From SURF-43 sp964628985 (GTDB lineage: Bacteria > Chloroflexota > Dehalococcoidia > UBA2979), in assembly GCA_964628985.1 (NCBI GenBank), contig CAZVNJ010000062.1, forward strand, positions 1 through 12,148: a DNA stretch of 12,148 nucleotides, read 5' to 3'. The translations under genes were made by a program, and so were the position numbers. The notes under the pieces were generated by a model, which ran no database searches, was not told the origin of the DNA, and was given only the letters and a program-made list of their open reading frames with translations. Of this stretch, positions 1-6,669 are shown piece by piece. Position 1 is the stretch's first letter; the number at the start of each line of letters is the position of its first letter.

Positions 1-465
1 CAGATGCTGGCCACGAACCTGAAATCGACGTTCTACTCCTGCCGCGCCGCCGCGAAGGCGATGGTGGAACAGGGCACGGGTGGTGTGCTGGTCACCACGG
101 CGTCCGGGACGGCCCTGCGCGGCAACCGAGGCTTCGCCTACCCGACGGCGAAGGGCGGCGTGATCTCGCTGACCAAATCGATGGCGACCATGCTCGCGGG
201 ACACCAGATCCGAGCGAACTGCATCGTGCCTGGCTACGTCTCCCAGAACGACCCAAAGGACGAGCAGGAGCGCGAGCAGCGCGCTCAGCGCGGCACGTTC
301 ATGCCGGTGCAGCGGCTTGGCGAGTGGTGGGAACTGGGGCCGCTCGCCGTGTTCCTTGCCTCCGAGGCGTCCTCATACATCACGGGCGAGACCTACATCA
401 TTGACGGCGGCGGGCTCGCCGGTGGGCTGGGGCCGATCAAGTTCCGCCCCCAGCACGAGTGGTGA
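1..465 (+). CDS. SDR-family oxidoreductase, canonical (5' end outside window)
   Basis: C-terminal 154 residues of a classical short-chain dehydrogenase/reductase; the Rossmann nucleotide-binding half lies upstream of the window and the frame is open to base 1. Numbering from the first visible codon, the catalytic residues of the family are present: Asn6 (TNLKSTF), Ser35 (TTASG), Tyr47 and Lys51 (YPTAK). The VPG turn (77-78) and a C-terminal IDGGG (134-138) follow. Ser-to-Tyr spacing is one residue shorter than in the third SDR of this cluster. The closest relative in the window is that third SDR: both have YP(T/I)AKGGVI, GPLAVFLAS and a Gly-rich tail after DGG. Expected to catalyse NAD(P)-dependent alcohol/ketone interconversion; the substrate is unknown. 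Its stop overlaps the ribosome binding region of the next gene, so the two are almost certainly cotranscribed. Confidence 0.93.
   Translation, partial: QMLATNLKSTFYSCRAAAKAMVEQGTGGVLVTTASGTALRGNRGFAYPTAKGGVISLTKSMATMLAGHQIRANCIVPGYVSQNDPKDEQEREQRAQRGTFMPVQRLGEWWELGPLAVFLASEASSYITGETYIIDGGGLAGGLGPIKFRPQHEW
461..465 (+). promoter_or_regulatory. Ribosome binding site deciding the start of the second SDR
   Basis: GGTGA matches the TAAGGAGGTGA anti-SD complement and overlaps the stop codon of the first SDR. It sits 5 nt before ATG 471. This favours ATG 471 over the two upstream GTG codons and implies coupled translation. Confidence 0.45.
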
Positions 466-470
466 CGCCG

Positions 471-1262
471 ATGCCCAAGGCCAAGTCGTCGTTCTTCGAC
501 CTCGAAGGCAAGCGCGCGCTCGTGATCGGCGCCGAGCACCCGCACGGCGCTGCGATCGCACGCGCCTACGCGGAGGCGGGCGCGGACGTCGCACTCGCCG
601 CGCTCACCGCGGATGAGGCGGTGATGCGTGCCCGCGACGTGAAACGCGGCATCGAAGCCCTGGGACGCCAGGCGCCGACCTATGTCATGGACGTGATGCT
701 CGGCAAGAACGTCGAGGTCACGATGCGCCAGATCGTCAAGGAACTGGGCGGCATCGACATTGTCGCGTCCTGCCCGGACCTCTTCCTGGCGAAGCCGATC
801 GAGCGCACCTCGGACACCGAGGTGGCACGCGTCATGCAGGCCAACTTCACTTCGCAGTACTTCATCGTCCGCCACGCGGTGGAGGAATTCCGCCGCCAGA
901 AGCGCGAGGGCCGCATCGTCCTGACGACGAGCGTGCTGGGCGAACGCGGCCTCCCGAACACGACCGCCTACGCGGCTGCCGCTGGCGCCGTCATCAACCT
1001 GGTCCGGTCAGCCGCCGTCGAGGTGGCGGCGGACGGCATCCAGGTGAACGGGATCGCCCTCGGCTGGATGGACTGGATGACCGACCGCATCCGGCCGGAT
1101 GACGAAGAGGCACAGCGCGCCGTGCGGTTTACGGCGATGCGTCGCACCGGGCGCGCGGACGAGGTGGGGCCGCTGGCGGTCTACCTCTCCAGCGAACGCG
1201 CGACGCGATATATCACCGGACAGATCTTTCCGGTGGACGGTGGCCTGCTGCAGCATCTGTAG
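471..1262 (+). CDS. SDR-family protein with degenerate active site (catalytic Lys to Ala)
   Basis: 263-residue SDR-fold protein (FFDLEGKRALVIGAEH at the N-terminus, PVDGG at the C-terminus). The active site is damaged: Asn125, Ser154 and Tyr167 are kept, but the catalytic Lys of YxxxK is Ala171 (YAAAA). The cofactor motif TGxxxGxG reads IGAEHPHG (19-26), with the second Gly replaced by Pro; NNAG is replaced by ASCP; the PG turn after beta-6 is LG. It is therefore probably not a self-sufficient dehydrogenase. ATG at 471 is chosen because GGTGA at 461-465 is an anti-SD match 5 nt upstream and the SDR N-terminus begins normally there; GTG at 462 (GTGA overlap with the previous stop) and GTG at 459 are alternatives adding 3-4 residues. 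It resembles the fourth SDR of the cluster (same length, RG(L/I)PN motif, same lost motifs). Likely role: non-catalytic partner of an adjacent SDR (inference). Confidence 0.9.
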   Translation: MPKAKSSFFDLEGKRALVIGAEHPHGAAIARAYAEAGADVALAALTADEAVMRARDVKRGIEALGRQAPTYVMDVMLGKNVEVTMRQIVKELGGIDIVASCPDLFLAKPIERTSDTEVARVMQANFTSQYFIVRHAVEEFRRQKREGRIVLTTSVLGERGLPNTTAYAAAAGAVINLVRSAAVEVAADGIQVNGIALGWMDWMTDRIRPDDEEAQRAVRFTAMRRTGRADEVGPLAVYLSSERATRYITGQIFPVDGGLLQHL

Positions 1263-1310
1263 GCCAGATCGACATGGACTCGACGGGCGCCGGATGGCAC
1301 ACGTCACAGC

Positions 1311-1319
1311 GGAGGAGGG
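1311..1319 (+). promoter_or_regulatory. Strong Shine-Dalgarno for the third SDR
   Basis: GGAGGAGGG lies 5 nt upstream of ATG 1325. It rules out the in-frame ATG at 1274, which would add 17 non-family residues and has no comparable site. The rest of the 62-nt spacer shows no terminator or promoter I can support. Confidence 0.75.
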
Positions 1320-1324
1320 AAGCC

Positions 1325-2125
1325 ATGGGCATCCTCGACCAGTTCAACCTGAGTGGACAGTGCGCCATCATCACCGGCGCGGGGACCGGCCTCGGCCGCG
1401 AGATGGCGCTCTCGCTCGCGGACGCAGGCTGCGACATCGTGGGTGTCGGCCGGCGGTCTGGCCCGATCGAAGAGGTCGGCGAGGTCATCAAGGCGAAGGG
1501 CCGGCGGTACCTCGGGATCACCGGGTGTGACGTGACGGTCTCTGCGAACGTGAACGACATGGTGAAGCAGGCGACCTCCGCGATGGGCCGGGTCACCGTG
1601 CTGATCAACAACGCCGGCCTCGGCGGCACGGGACGCGGCAAGACGCTGCCCGAACTGACGGACGAGGACTGGCTCTCCGGCATCGACTCGAACCTGAACT
1701 CAGCCTTCTACTGCACGCGGGCGATCGTGCCGCACCTGCTGGAGCAGGGCGGGGGACGGATCATCAACGTGACCTCGGGCTGGGGCTTCCGGGCCGGGCG
1801 CAACAACTGGATGTACCCGATCGCGAAGGGTGGCGTCATCCAGCTGACGAAGGCGATTGCGATGACCTATGCGCGAGACAACATCCGCGCCTCCTGCATC
1901 GCTCCGGGCCTGTTCCCAAAGACTGACGACACCTCGATGCTCGAGAACATCGGGCCGAAGCAGCCGGCGGGCCGCATCGGCTTCCTCAAGGAAATGGGGC
2001 CCCTGGCCGTCTTCCTGGCCAGCCCCGCATCGGACTACCTCAGCGGGACCACGGTGCTGATGGACGGTGGTGCGATCGCGGCCGGACTGCTGCCGGCGGG
2101 CATCGTCCCGAACGCGGCCGGCTAG
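1325..2125 (+). CDS. SDR-family oxidoreductase, canonical
   Basis: 266-residue classical SDR with every signature intact: TGAGTGLG (17-24), NNAG (95-98), Asn123, Ser151, Tyr164 and Lys168 (YPIAK), APG (193-195) and MDGG (246-249). Arg43-Arg44 after beta-strand 2 would suit NADP(H), but this is only a hint. The N-terminal part (FNLSGQ, TGLG, AGCDIVG) resembles the 2-keto-3-deoxygluconate oxidoreductase/gluconate 5-dehydrogenase branch of SDRs, a branch that also contains many uncharacterised enzymes, so I do not assign a substrate. It pairs by sequence with the first SDR of the cluster, including a Gly-rich tail beyond DGG. It follows the degenerate second SDR after 62 nt and precedes the degenerate fourth SDR by 40 nt, which points to one transcript and a possible heteromeric enzyme. 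Confidence 0.95.
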   Translation: MGILDQFNLSGQCAIITGAGTGLGREMALSLADAGCDIVGVGRRSGPIEEVGEVIKAKGRRYLGITGCDVTVSANVNDMVKQATSAMGRVTVLINNAGLGGTGRGKTLPELTDEDWLSGIDSNLNSAFYCTRAIVPHLLEQGGGRIINVTSGWGFRAGRNNWMYPIAKGGVIQLTKAIAMTYARDNIRASCIAPGLFPKTDDTSMLENIGPKQPAGRIGFLKEMGPLAVFLASPASDYLSGTTVLMDGGAIAAGLLPAGIVPNAAG

Positions 2126-2165
2126 CCGCCTCGACCATCTCGACGAACACGAGCAGGAGTCCACG

Positions 2166-2957
2166 ATGACCTTCTTCGACCTCACGGGGCGCCACGCCCT
2201 CGTCACCGGCGCCACCGGCGCCCTCGGGCGCGCGCTTGCTGTCGCGCTCGCCGAGGCGGGTGCCACGGTCTCCGTCACCACGGCAACCATGGACCGTGCC
2301 GAGGAGGTGGAGGCGAACTCGATCCTCAACGAATGCTGGGCAGCGGGCGGCAAGGACGGCCAGCAGAAGACGCTGGACCTCACCGACCCTGCCGCGGTGG
2401 AGGCCGCCGTCGCCGCGCTCGAGAAAGACGTCGCCCCGATCGACATCCTGGTGAATGCCTCGCACGGCGCCAATATCAAGCCGGTGCTCGAGTCGTCGCT
2501 GGCCGAGTGGATGCGGGAGATCAATCGGAACGCGACCGCGGTATTCGTCGCATCACAGGCCGTCGGGCGACGCATGGTGCCGCGCGGCAAGGGCCGCATC
2601 ATCAACATCGTCTCGGACGTGCATGACCGAGGTATTCCAAACTGCGCCCTGTTCGGCGCATCACAGGGTGCGGTCCTCGGCTTCACCAAGTCGCTGGCGC
2701 TCGAGTGGGGCCGTGGCGCGCCGCTGGTCGAGGAACGCGTCACCGTGAACGCGATCGGCATCGGGTTTCTCGAGGGCGTCCCGGGCCCGCAGGCTGACCC
2801 AGCCGTCGAGGAAGTCCTTCATCACTATCTGCCGATCCGGCGGCTGGGGAAGCCGGAAGACCTGCAGGGCGCGGTGGTCTTCCTGGCCGCGGACACGACG
2901 AACTACGTGAACGCTGAGCTGGTGCTGATCGACGGGGCAATCGCGACTCACGCATAA
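2166..2957 (+). CDS. SDR-family protein with degenerate active site (Tyr to Phe, Lys to Gln)
   Basis: 263-residue SDR-fold protein. Asn120 and Ser150 are present, but the catalytic Tyr is Phe163 and the catalytic Lys is Gln167 (FGASQG where YxxxK is expected). The nucleotide motif reads TGATGALG (14-21), with Ala in place of the second Gly; NNAG is NASH (97-100); the PG turn is IG. These changes align without gaps to those of the second SDR: Ser, 12 residues, Tyr/Phe, 3 residues, Ala/Gln, then GAV. Both carry RG(L/I)PN in the loop between Ser and Tyr, and both have the same length. AGGAG at 2155-2159 supports ATG 2166. Losing both Tyr and Lys makes normal SDR chemistry very unlikely; a structural or allosteric subunit beside the canonical third SDR is the best inference. 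The same transcript continues into the RDD gene after 19 nt. Confidence 0.92.
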   Translation: MTFFDLTGRHALVTGATGALGRALAVALAEAGATVSVTTATMDRAEEVEANSILNECWAAGGKDGQQKTLDLTDPAAVEAAVAALEKDVAPIDILVNASHGANIKPVLESSLAEWMREINRNATAVFVASQAVGRRMVPRGKGRIINIVSDVHDRGIPNCALFGASQGAVLGFTKSLALEWGRGAPLVEERVTVNAIGIGFLEGVPGPQADPAVEEVLHHYLPIRRLGKPEDLQGAVVFLAADTTNYVNAELVLIDGAIATHA

Positions 2958-2976
2958 CCGCTCGAAAGGCTCCTGG

Positions 2977-3555
2977 ATGTCCTTCGACCCACCTCCCAGC
3001 GTCGGGCCCGGCCCGCGGTGGGCGGGTGACGGTTCCCTTACGCCGCGCGACCCCACGCCGGAGGATCATCCCGCAAGCCCAGCGCATCGCACCTTCATCG
3101 ACGCTCCTGCGCCGGGCAGGCGTGCCCGCGAGGTACTCATCGCGGGGCAGACGCTGGTCCTCGCCTCACCGCTCCGCCGTGCCGGCGCGTTCACCATCGA
3201 CTTCTTCCTGCGCTACCTCATCCTTCAGGTGATGCTCGCCATCCTCGGTGTGCCTTCGAGCGATGTGACGGTGAATGTGTTCGTCGGCGCGCAACTGTGG
3301 GCGAGCGGTTGGAACGTCATCTTCTTTACCCAGGGCTGGACGCCGGGTGCGCGCGTGATGCGGATCCGGATCGTGCGTCTTTCGGACGGTTCAGCGCCCG
3401 GGCTGCGCGCGGGCGTGGTGCGGTCGGCGGGCGTGGTGCTGAGCGAGGTGGTCTTCCTGCTTGGGTACCTCTGGGCGTTCTGGGATGTTCGCCGGCAGAC
3501 CTGGCATGACAAGTTCGCGGGCACCGTGGTGGTCGAGGTCCCCCCAGCTCACTAG
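2977..3555 (+). CDS. RDD-family integral membrane protein
   Basis: 192 residues. About 60 N-terminal residues are Pro-rich, hydrophilic and probably disordered. An RDD domain follows: LRRAGAFTIDFF (66-77) carries the signature Arg and Asp of the first helix; transmembrane segments lie near 70-90, 97-119 and 147-167; TPGARVMRIRIVR (122-134) and WHDKFAGTVVV (176-186) are family hallmarks. RDD proteins are small membrane proteins of mostly unknown function, some linked to ion exchange. GAAAGG-type purines ahead of ATG 2977 serve as the ribosome site. The 19-nt gap puts it at the end of the SDR transcript, but nothing in the sequence shows that it works with the SDRs. Its stop shares the palindrome CTAG with the stop of the convergent lipoprotein gene. 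Confidence 0.9.
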   Translation: MSFDPPPSVGPGPRWAGDGSLTPRDPTPEDHPASPAHRTFIDAPAPGRRAREVLIAGQTLVLASPLRRAGAFTIDFFLRYLILQVMLAILGVPSSDVTVNVFVGAQLWASGWNVIFFTQGWTPGARVMRIRIVRLSDGSAPGLRAGVVRSAGVVLSEVVFLLGYLWAFWDVRRQTWHDKFAGTVVVEVPPAH

Positions 3556-4313
3556 CGGGGCGGCTCAATCGTCAGTCCATCAGGTTCAATTTCCGTAACG
3601 CGCAGGTCCAGCTGAAACGCCTCTACCTGCGTTGTCGTGTCTCCTCGCACGCGGACGCCGACGAGCACGTTCTCCGCCTGGTCTACCCAGATATCGATCC
3701 GCACGGCGGAGAGGGTGCGCAGGACCGAAAACGGGTTGACCGCGGGATCGTCCAGGATGGACTGCACCTGCTCTGGCTGAAGGGTGTAGCGCCGTGCCGT
3801 CCCGGTCTGGATCTGCTCCTCGCGGAAGGGCATCGAGGCGATCGCCTGCCGCAACTGCACTACGGTCGGCGAGTCCGAGGCCTCGAGGATCGCGCTGGCG
3901 TTGAGGTCCACCGACCCGCCGAGGTAGGCGCGCGCCGCGGGGAATGCCTCACCACCGCTGCGCCACGGCCCGTCCGCGATCCGGTGCCACCGCTGCTGCC
4001 CGATGGTGACGGTCTCGCGCGGCTCAATGGCCACGGGTAAGACCGTGACGCGGGCTCGGTGGCGGTCCGGCGCGACGCGCTCACCCACCACGCTGGCCAG
4101 CAGGATGAATGGTGCGTTCCGGAGCGCCTCCGGCGCGCGGCTCTGGTCGAACAGCGACGAGTCCGCGCGCAGTTCGATGCTCCATCGGTACGAGGTCAGT
4201 TCCCGAGGGCTGCGGGGTGCGTCGTCCCCCGCCGAGGTCTGCCAGAAGCAGCCCGCCATGCCGAGTGCGAGGATTGCGAGCGCGAGCACCCCGAGGCCGC
4301 GCTGCCGCATCAT
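3552..4313 (-). CDS. Lipoprotein, LppX/LolA-like fold suspected
   Basis: 253 residues. The N-terminus is a lipoprotein signal peptide: Arg-containing n-region, hydrophobic stretch 7-20, and lipobox MAGC with Cys22 as the lipidation site, so the protein is exported and membrane-tethered. The mature part alternates short beta-strand-like segments with a QQRWHRIADGPW motif and a repeated V-R-I/V pattern near the C-terminus. This is reminiscent of the LolA/LppX-LprG lipid-binding fold, but I rely on pattern and not on a diagnostic motif. The start is ATG 4313, the first of two adjacent ATGs, because it forms an ATGA overlap with the stop of the upstream gene and has GGGAGG 7 nt upstream. The frame is open a further 111 codons upstream, but that extension is Arg/Gly-rich antisense-type sequence without family features. 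Cotranscribed and translationally coupled with the 319-aa protein. Confidence 0.85.
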   Translation of the reverse strand: MMRQRGLGVLALAILALGMAGCFWQTSAGDDAPRSPRELTSYRWSIELRADSSLFDQSRAPEALRNAPFILLASVVGERVAPDRHRARVTVLPVAIEPRETVTIGQQRWHRIADGPWRSGGEAFPAARAYLGGSVDLNASAILEASDSPTVVQLRQAIASMPFREEQIQTGTARRYTLQPEQVQSILDDPAVNPFSVLRTLSAVRIDIWVDQAENVLVGVRVRGDTTTQVEAFQLDLRVTEIEPDGLTIEPPR

Positions 4314-5269
4314 CGCGCTGCCTCCCAGGGCAGCGTCCTCGGCTGTAACACCTGCCGCAGCTGTCCGTCGGCCACGAGCACGATCAGGTCGAGCATCCCA
4401 TATGCCGCCGGGTTCATCCCACGGAGCGACACCGTCACGAGTTCGTCCGACAGGTGCGCGAGCGCAGCGACGAGGACCAGTGCCGTCAGGTCCGCGTCGC
4501 CCGCCTCCCGCTGCGCCACTGCCCGTGCGACATGCGCACGCAATCCTCGGCGCACGGCCACGCCGTCGATGGGGTCGAACGACTCGGGCGCGGCGATCAG
4601 CGTCACTCCGTTGGGGGCACCGTCCGGCAACCGGGACACGGTCCAAGTGTCGTCGATGTCTACGTCGCTGACCTCGAGTGGCTCGAGGATGGCGGCACGG
4701 TCGCGGATCCGCGAAAGGATGAGATCGAGTTCAGGCCGCTCGGAGGGAGTGCGGTGGATCGCTCGGGCGTCGAGGTGGAAGGCGCCCTTGACGCCCTCGG
4801 AGAGCGCCAGCCACTCGCTCGCGAGGCCTCCGGTCACGGACACATAGGCGCCCTCGGCGTCGATCTTCGCGAGCTTCACTGTTGCGGGCAGACGCACCTC
4901 GCGGCGCTCGCCGGGCGCCAGACTGCGGAGGCCAGCGGCGAGCAACACACGGAGGCGAGACCGCTGCGGCTCCCCGGTCGGGAGAGCGACCCCGGGCGGC
5001 ACCCAGATCGCATAGCCGCCGGGTGCGACGGCCGGGTCGCCCTCGGTGTCCGAGGTGACGAGGCTCGCGAGGTCTGCCGCGCCCGGCACCTCGCCCTCCG
5101 GCCAGAGGATGCCGGCGGTGACGCCGATGCGGCGCTCGCGTTGGTGCAGGATTGCGTCGTAGGGAGCGGGGGCGGCTTCACCCACGCGGAATGTCCGGAA
5201 GAACCGCTCGCCCATCCATCCGGCGAGCAGATGGATGGCGACATCCTCAGCAGATGGAGATGCTGGCAC
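4310..5269 (-). CDS. Conserved-looking protein of unknown function
   Basis: 319 residues, not recognised. No signal peptide or convincing transmembrane helix; probably cytoplasmic. The N-terminal 60 residues (helical, ending RRIGVTAGILWPEG) lead into a Pro/Gly-rich, beta-like middle (GYAIWVPPGVALP, AEGAYVSVTGG), then an acidic stretch (LEVSDVDIDDTW) and an Ala/Leu-rich helical C-terminus. The start is GTG 5269, backed by GGAGGAG at 5279-5273 on the minus strand. It lies 27 nt after the four-helix membrane protein and overlaps the lipoprotein start by 4 nt, so all three look like one functional unit. Base composition and codon use match the neighbours, giving no sign of transfer. Could be a chaperone, regulator or enzyme for the membrane/lipoprotein partners; I cannot decide. 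Confidence 0.85.
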   Translation of the reverse strand: MPASPSAEDVAIHLLAGWMGERFFRTFRVGEAAPAPYDAILHQRERRIGVTAGILWPEGEVPGAADLASLVTSDTEGDPAVAPGGYAIWVPPGVALPTGEPQRSRLRVLLAAGLRSLAPGERREVRLPATVKLAKIDAEGAYVSVTGGLASEWLALSEGVKGAFHLDARAIHRTPSERPELDLILSRIRDRAAILEPLEVSDVDIDDTWTVSRLPDGAPNGVTLIAAPESFDPIDGVAVRRGLRAHVARAVAQREAGDADLTALVLVAALAHLSDELVTVSLRGMNPAAYGMLDLIVLVADGQLRQVLQPRTLPWEAAR

Positions 5270-5272
5270 GAT

Positions 5273-5279
5273 CTCCTCC
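5273..5279 (-). promoter_or_regulatory. Shine-Dalgarno supporting a GTG start
   Basis: GGAGGAG on the minus strand, with its GGAGG core 5 nt upstream of the GTG at 5269-5267. It fixes the start of the 319-aa protein at a GTG. Confidence 0.7.
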
Positions 5280-5296
5280 GGCGGGGGCCGCGAGGA

Positions 5297-5722
5297 TTAC
5301 TGCGCCTCCGCGCGCTCACGCGCCAGCCGCGCGTCACGACGCTGAAGGCTGGGGTTCAGACCGTAGACCAGGACATCCAGCACGACGAACAGGTTGATGA
5401 CCATGAAGAGCAGGACACCACCAAGCTTGAGCGACGTGGCGAAGGCCCCACCATCGTTGCCGGTCCGCTGGAGCAGGATCACGCCGGCCACGCATGCGAT
5501 CAGCAGGACGACCGCGCCCACGACACGGTCCCAGCGCCGTACGAACCGCGAGAGTACGGCGAGCACACCGGCCCCACCCGCGATGTTCCCGGACAGCGCG
5601 CCGAGGAGCGGGGTGCCGTGGTGCTGCTCGAGGCCGAACGAGACGACGAGGAGCCAGAAGAGCCCAGCGGGCGCCAGGGTGGCGATCAGGATGCCGGGAA
5701 GGTCGGACCGCTTGAACCGCAT
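5297..5722 (-). CDS. Small integral membrane protein, four predicted helices
   Basis: 141 residues with four hydrophobic segments near 9-30, 38-60, 66-85 and 95-121, a basic N-terminus (MRFKR) and a charged C-terminal tail (QRRDARLARERAEAQ), consistent with an inner-membrane protein with both ends in the cytoplasm. No catalytic motif is visible and the family is not recognised. ATG 5722 has a purine run (AAGGGG) about 9 nt upstream. It follows the FabG-like SDR stop by 74 nt on the same strand and precedes the 319-aa protein by 27 nt. The 74-nt spacer has only weak GC-rich inverted repeats and no U-run terminator, so read-through from the SDR is possible. Confidence 0.85.
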   Translation of the reverse strand: MRFKRSDLPGILIATLAPAGLFWLLVVSFGLEQHHGTPLLGALSGNIAGGAGVLAVLSRFVRRWDRVVGAVVLLIACVAGVILLQRTGNDGGAFATSLKLGGVLLFMVINLFVVLDVLVYGLNPSLQRRDARLARERAEAQ

Positions 5723-5796
5723 CTCGTAGCCCCTTCAGCGCTGGCCCATCTTCCCCGTCCGGGCGCGACGCGGCAACCGGGGCCCGCCACGTCAGA

Positions 5797-6564
5797 CTAG
5801 ATGTTCGAGCGGGACTGCCCGCCGTCCACGTTCAAGGTGGCGCCGATAACCCAGGAGGCGGCGGGTGACGCAAGGAACACCACCGTCCGAGCAATCTCGT
5901 CGACCGTGCCGAATCGCCCCGCCGGGATGTTCTGAGCGATGAACGCCGCCATCCCCTGAGGGTCTTCCTGGAGACGCCGTCCCCACGACCCACCTTCGAA
6001 GGCGATGGAGCCGGGCGCCACGTTGTTCACGCGGATCCCGACGCGCGCCCAGTCCAGCGCGAGAGCCTTCGTCATCGCTATCTGTGCAGCCTTTGAGGCG
6101 TTGTACTGGGGCGGCCCCCCGGACTCCCGCCCGTAGATCGAGGAGATATTGACCACCGACCCCTGGCCGGACGCCTGGAGGTGGGGCTTGGCGAGTTCCA
6201 TCAGGCGGACCGGGGCGATCACGTTGAGATCCAGCGAGCGCTGAAGATCCTCTGTCACGGTGCCGCCACGCACGGTGGCCCCCGCATTGTTCACGAGGAC
6301 GTCTAGGCCGCCGAACACGGCGACCGCGCGGGCCACCAGCGCCTGAGCCCCCGCCTCGGAGGTCACGTCGGTGGCCACCGCCTCCACCTGACCGCCCGGG
6401 GCGCCCGTCCGGAGCGCCGCCGCTGCGGCCAGGAGATCCTCGGGGCCACGGGCCGCGATCAGGACGCGGCTGCCCTCAGCCAGAAAGGCTGCGGCGATCG
6501 CCCTGCCGATGCCCCGGCTGGCGCCGGTGACCAGGACCGAGCGTCCAGCGAGTCCGAGATCCAT
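5797..6564 (-). CDS. SDR-family oxidoreductase, FabG-like, canonical
   Basis: 255 residues with a complete classical SDR signature: TGASRGIG (13-20), Asp66 after beta-3, NNAG (92-95), Asn114, Ser141, Tyr154 and Lys158 (YNASK), APG (183-185) and VDGG (246-249). Arg39 following beta-2 resembles NADP(H)-preferring FabG-type enzymes. It is closer to 3-oxoacyl-ACP reductase/generic dehydrogenases than to the four SDRs at the window start, whose YP(T/I)AKGG and RGxPN features it lacks. ATG 6564 has GGGAGG 6-7 nt upstream on the minus strand. It is transcribed away from the crotonase cluster across a 105-nt intergenic region. Possible 3-hydroxyacyl-CoA or 3-oxoacyl reductase; the substrate is not readable from sequence. 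Confidence 0.95.
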   Translation of the reverse strand: MDLGLAGRSVLVTGASRGIGRAIAAAFLAEGSRVLIAARGPEDLLAAAAALRTGAPGGQVEAVATDVTSEAGAQALVARAVAVFGGLDVLVNNAGATVRGGTVTEDLQRSLDLNVIAPVRLMELAKPHLQASGQGSVVNISSIYGRESGGPPQYNASKAAQIAMTKALALDWARVGIRVNNVAPGSIAFEGGSWGRRLQEDPQGMAAFIAQNIPAGRFGTVDEIARTVVFLASPAASWVIGATLNVDGGQSRSNI

Positions 6565-6669
6565 CGCGAGCCTCCCGCCTTCGGCTGCGATGGTGCCCGT
6601 CTCGGCAAGCGGCGTCCACCGGGCAACCGGCGGCGGAGCGCGGTACGCTCGGCAGCCAGGGGGTCACGC
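6565..6669. promoter_or_regulatory. Divergent intergenic region, presumed promoters for SDR and crotonase
   Basis: Two genes start in opposite directions from these 105 nt, so promoters for both are expected here. I find an imperfect inverted repeat, GGTGCCCG (6592-6599) against CGGGCAACC (6620-6628), which could be an operator or hairpin, and a weak -10-like TACGCT (6644-6649) without a good -35. No regulator gene lies nearby. Confidence 0.35.

Noticed and set aside
4314..4646. Upstream 111-codon extension of the lipoprotein frame
   Set aside because: It would bury the signal peptide and lipobox, and ATG 4313 has a Shine-Dalgarno and an ATGA junction.
4310..5269. Restriction-endonuclease-like reading of the 319-aa protein from its YDAILHQRERRIGV stretch
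   Set aside because: No acidic-x-Lys pair follows at the proper place, so a PD-(D/E)xK assignment is unsupported.
5723..5796. Terminator between the FabG-like SDR and the four-helix membrane protein
   Set aside because: Only weak GC inverted repeats and no T-run on the minus strand.
4454..5800. 448-codon plus-strand open frame across the minus-strand genes
   Set aside because: It runs antisense through three genes with good ribosome sites and an ATGA junction; its product is low-complexity Arg/Glu/Gly/His-rich.
6640..6669. Promoter with -10 TACGCT ahead of the first crotonase
   Set aside because: No acceptable -35 at 16-18 nt; kept only as a remark on the intergenic region.
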